The position numbers and the translations under genes are program-made. Source: Echinarachnius parma (taxonomy: Eukaryota; Echinodermata; Echinoidea; Clypeasteroida; Echinarachniidae). Taken from it: DNA of 64,000 nt. The stretch's first letter is position 1; every line of letters begins with the position of its first letter. Location of the stretch: assembly GCA_037951105.1 (NCBI GenBank), contig JBAMJV010008090.1, forward strand, positions 81,716-145,715. The letters run 5' to 3'. This document shows positions 62,976-64,000 of the stretch, one piece after another. The notes under the pieces were generated by a model, which was not told the DNA's origin, made no database searches, and saw nothing but the letters and a program-made list of their open reading frames with translations.

Positions 62976-64000
62976 TTATTCTTTATTTTTCTTATTTCCA
63001 ATCACTTTTTTTGTTAGCAAGATAACTTGAAAAATGGCTCAATCAAGTGCCTTGAAAATTTGGCCCAACACATATATATAGGCATATGGACAAAGCAAAA
63101 TAAGGTTTTGAAACCCTGACCTTTACTGATGGACGTCAATCTAGGCGCCCATTTTTGTAAAATTTTTCTGAATATCTTTCTCATGATCATAATCTTCATA
63201 AACGAAAAGGTTGTTTTTCTCATTCATATTTATCATGATCAAGGTCAATATCCGTCCGGTCAATTTTCAGGTCAAAAAAAACGCGCGGCGCATGCGTACG
63301 TTGCGCGGCGTCAGCGCGCGCGCAAAAATTTTAAAATGTTCAAAAATCGTCGCAAATTCATTTTGGATACGTTTTTTAGGCCATTTTAAGCATTTTTACG
63401 AAAAAAAACGCGCACACGCGCATTGCGCGCGCGCGTTTTTTCGCGCGTACTGGCATTTTTGCAACCATAGAATCGCCGAATTTTTCTCTGTTTATCATAT
63501 TTAGCCCATCTTTCCAAGCATTTTGATACCTTGTTCACCTTTTTCTGACTAGTAAAAAAACGCAATGAGCTTCCGTTCAAGAAACATGTCCGTGCGCGCC
63601 GAGCTCTTGTAATACATAGCATAATATGGGCAAAAAAACATGCCTATACAAAAATTCATTGTAAACTCTTCAGAATGGGATGGGAACTCCCCAAGTTTTT
63701 TTTTCATATTTTGGATAGATTATGAGTCGGGAGATATGATTTTCATGGTCTTCATTTGACCCTCAATTAACTCATGGCGTCCATCATAATGGCCTTCCGA
63801 ACTCAAAATTTCAATTTGCATATTATGACGTCAGCATATTTTTTGGAAAATTGATTGTATCTCTGTAAATGTTGATCGATTTTTCTTCCAAATTTTTGAT
63901 ATGTTTCTAGCTGAGACAAATTCTCTACAAATGTAATGATCACGAATTTTTCATTTTTGACAAAGGAATCATGGGCGTATATTTTTGCGATTTTAAGGAA
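62976..64000 (+). mobile_element. Array unit 36 (partial, indel-rich)
   Basis: Start of a fourth higher-order copy: CTTTACTGATG, GTAATGATCACG and GGAATCATGG identify it as the unit 16/24/31 type. Cut by the window end. Confidence 0.8.

Larger units (their letters stand above)
10267..64000 (+). repeat. Tandem array of 36 Helitron-like units
   Basis: A head-to-tail array of one non-autonomous element family, running past the window end. A complete unit contains, in order, zero to five ~60-bp 5' modules starting AGGTGGGCT, a TTA/TTTA microsatellite and a ~1.15-kb core. The core has two TGACGTCA palindromes, a GCCATTTTG motif and two alternating CG blocks. The 3' end is the subterminal repeat AGCCCACCT, the hairpin TACTTGTT-CTA-AACAAGTA and TTACAATTCTAG. 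The next base is always T. A hairpin about 12 nt before a CTRR end followed by T is the canonical Helitron 3' signature. The inverted subterminal repeats, 5' microsatellite and tandem habit resemble Helitron-derived HINE/DINE-type elements. The 5' end reads TTAGGT rather than the canonical TC. No Rep or helicase frame exists, so mobilisation would be in trans. Confidence 0.85.
61205..64000. other. Indel-rich, probably unpolished sequence
   Basis: Against its own earlier copies this stretch carries many extra single bases, mostly repeats of the neighbouring base (GGGACCATG, GGGCCTGTTACATC, CCCTGGACC). Unit 35 is 99 bp longer than its 1425-bp partner. The onset is abrupt, within unit 34. This is what uncorrected long reads look like, so frames and small differences here are unreliable. 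Confidence 0.85.

Noticed and set aside
61925-63622. New frames in the last 2.8 kb, different from those in other units
   Set aside because: They are created by the insertion errors of the unpolished end.
10267-64000. CRISPR-like regular repeats
   Set aside because: Units are over 1 kb and nearly identical throughout, with no unique spacers and no cas genes; the genome is eukaryotic.
10267-64000. Centromeric or rDNA array
   Set aside because: No rRNA sequence, and unit ends have transposon structure. A centromeric role cannot be shown from sequence alone.

Overview
The window reads as nuclear DNA of an animal, most likely a marine invertebrate deuterostome (echinoderm, hemichordate or cephalochordate type). 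That assignment is an inference. It rests on split genes with GT-AG introns, single-exon six-cysteine SRCR domains, a decayed LINE, several MITE-like elements and a very large array of Helitron-like repeats. There are no operons, Shine-Dalgarno sites or bacterial genes.

Bases 1-10266 hold the visible part of one plus-strand gene for a secreted or surface SRCR protein. It has a signal-peptide exon (547-628), a broken SRCR exon (6138-6400) and two intact SRCR exons (8455-8763 and 9529-9837). All junctions are phase 1, so the domains can be skipped or duplicated without changing frame. The introns carry a minus-strand LINE reverse transcriptase remnant (1255-2200), MITE-like elements with terminal inverted repeats (2380-2773, 3517-3875, 5350-5641, 6622-6756, 9966-10266) and a pair of dispersed poly-C repeats. 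No further exon was found after 9837, so the gene's 3' part, if it exists, lies beyond the window.

Bases 10267-64000 (84% of the window) are one head-to-tail array of 36 units, all in the same orientation, interrupting a MITE copy. A standard unit is about 1.19-1.21 kb. It ends in the subterminal repeat AGCCCACCT, an 8-bp-stem hairpin and CTAG followed by T, which is a Helitron-type 3' end. Many units begin with one to five copies of a roughly 60-bp module (AGGTGGGCT... hairpin plus TTA/TTTA microsatellite). No Rep/helicase reading frame is present, so these are non-autonomous elements that have become a satellite. Three units are composites: a standard unit lacking its own 3' end is joined to a second, diverged family member of 2.5 kb (35527, 48302 and 57413) with the same architecture.

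From 29406 onward the array is a higher-order repeat: 12,775 bp, then 11,567 bp, then about 9.2 kb, then the start of a fourth. The later copies have lost whole units by unequal exchange. From about 61205 to the end the sequence carries frequent single-base insertions relative to its own earlier copies. This looks like an unpolished long-read contig end, and reading frames there should not be trusted.
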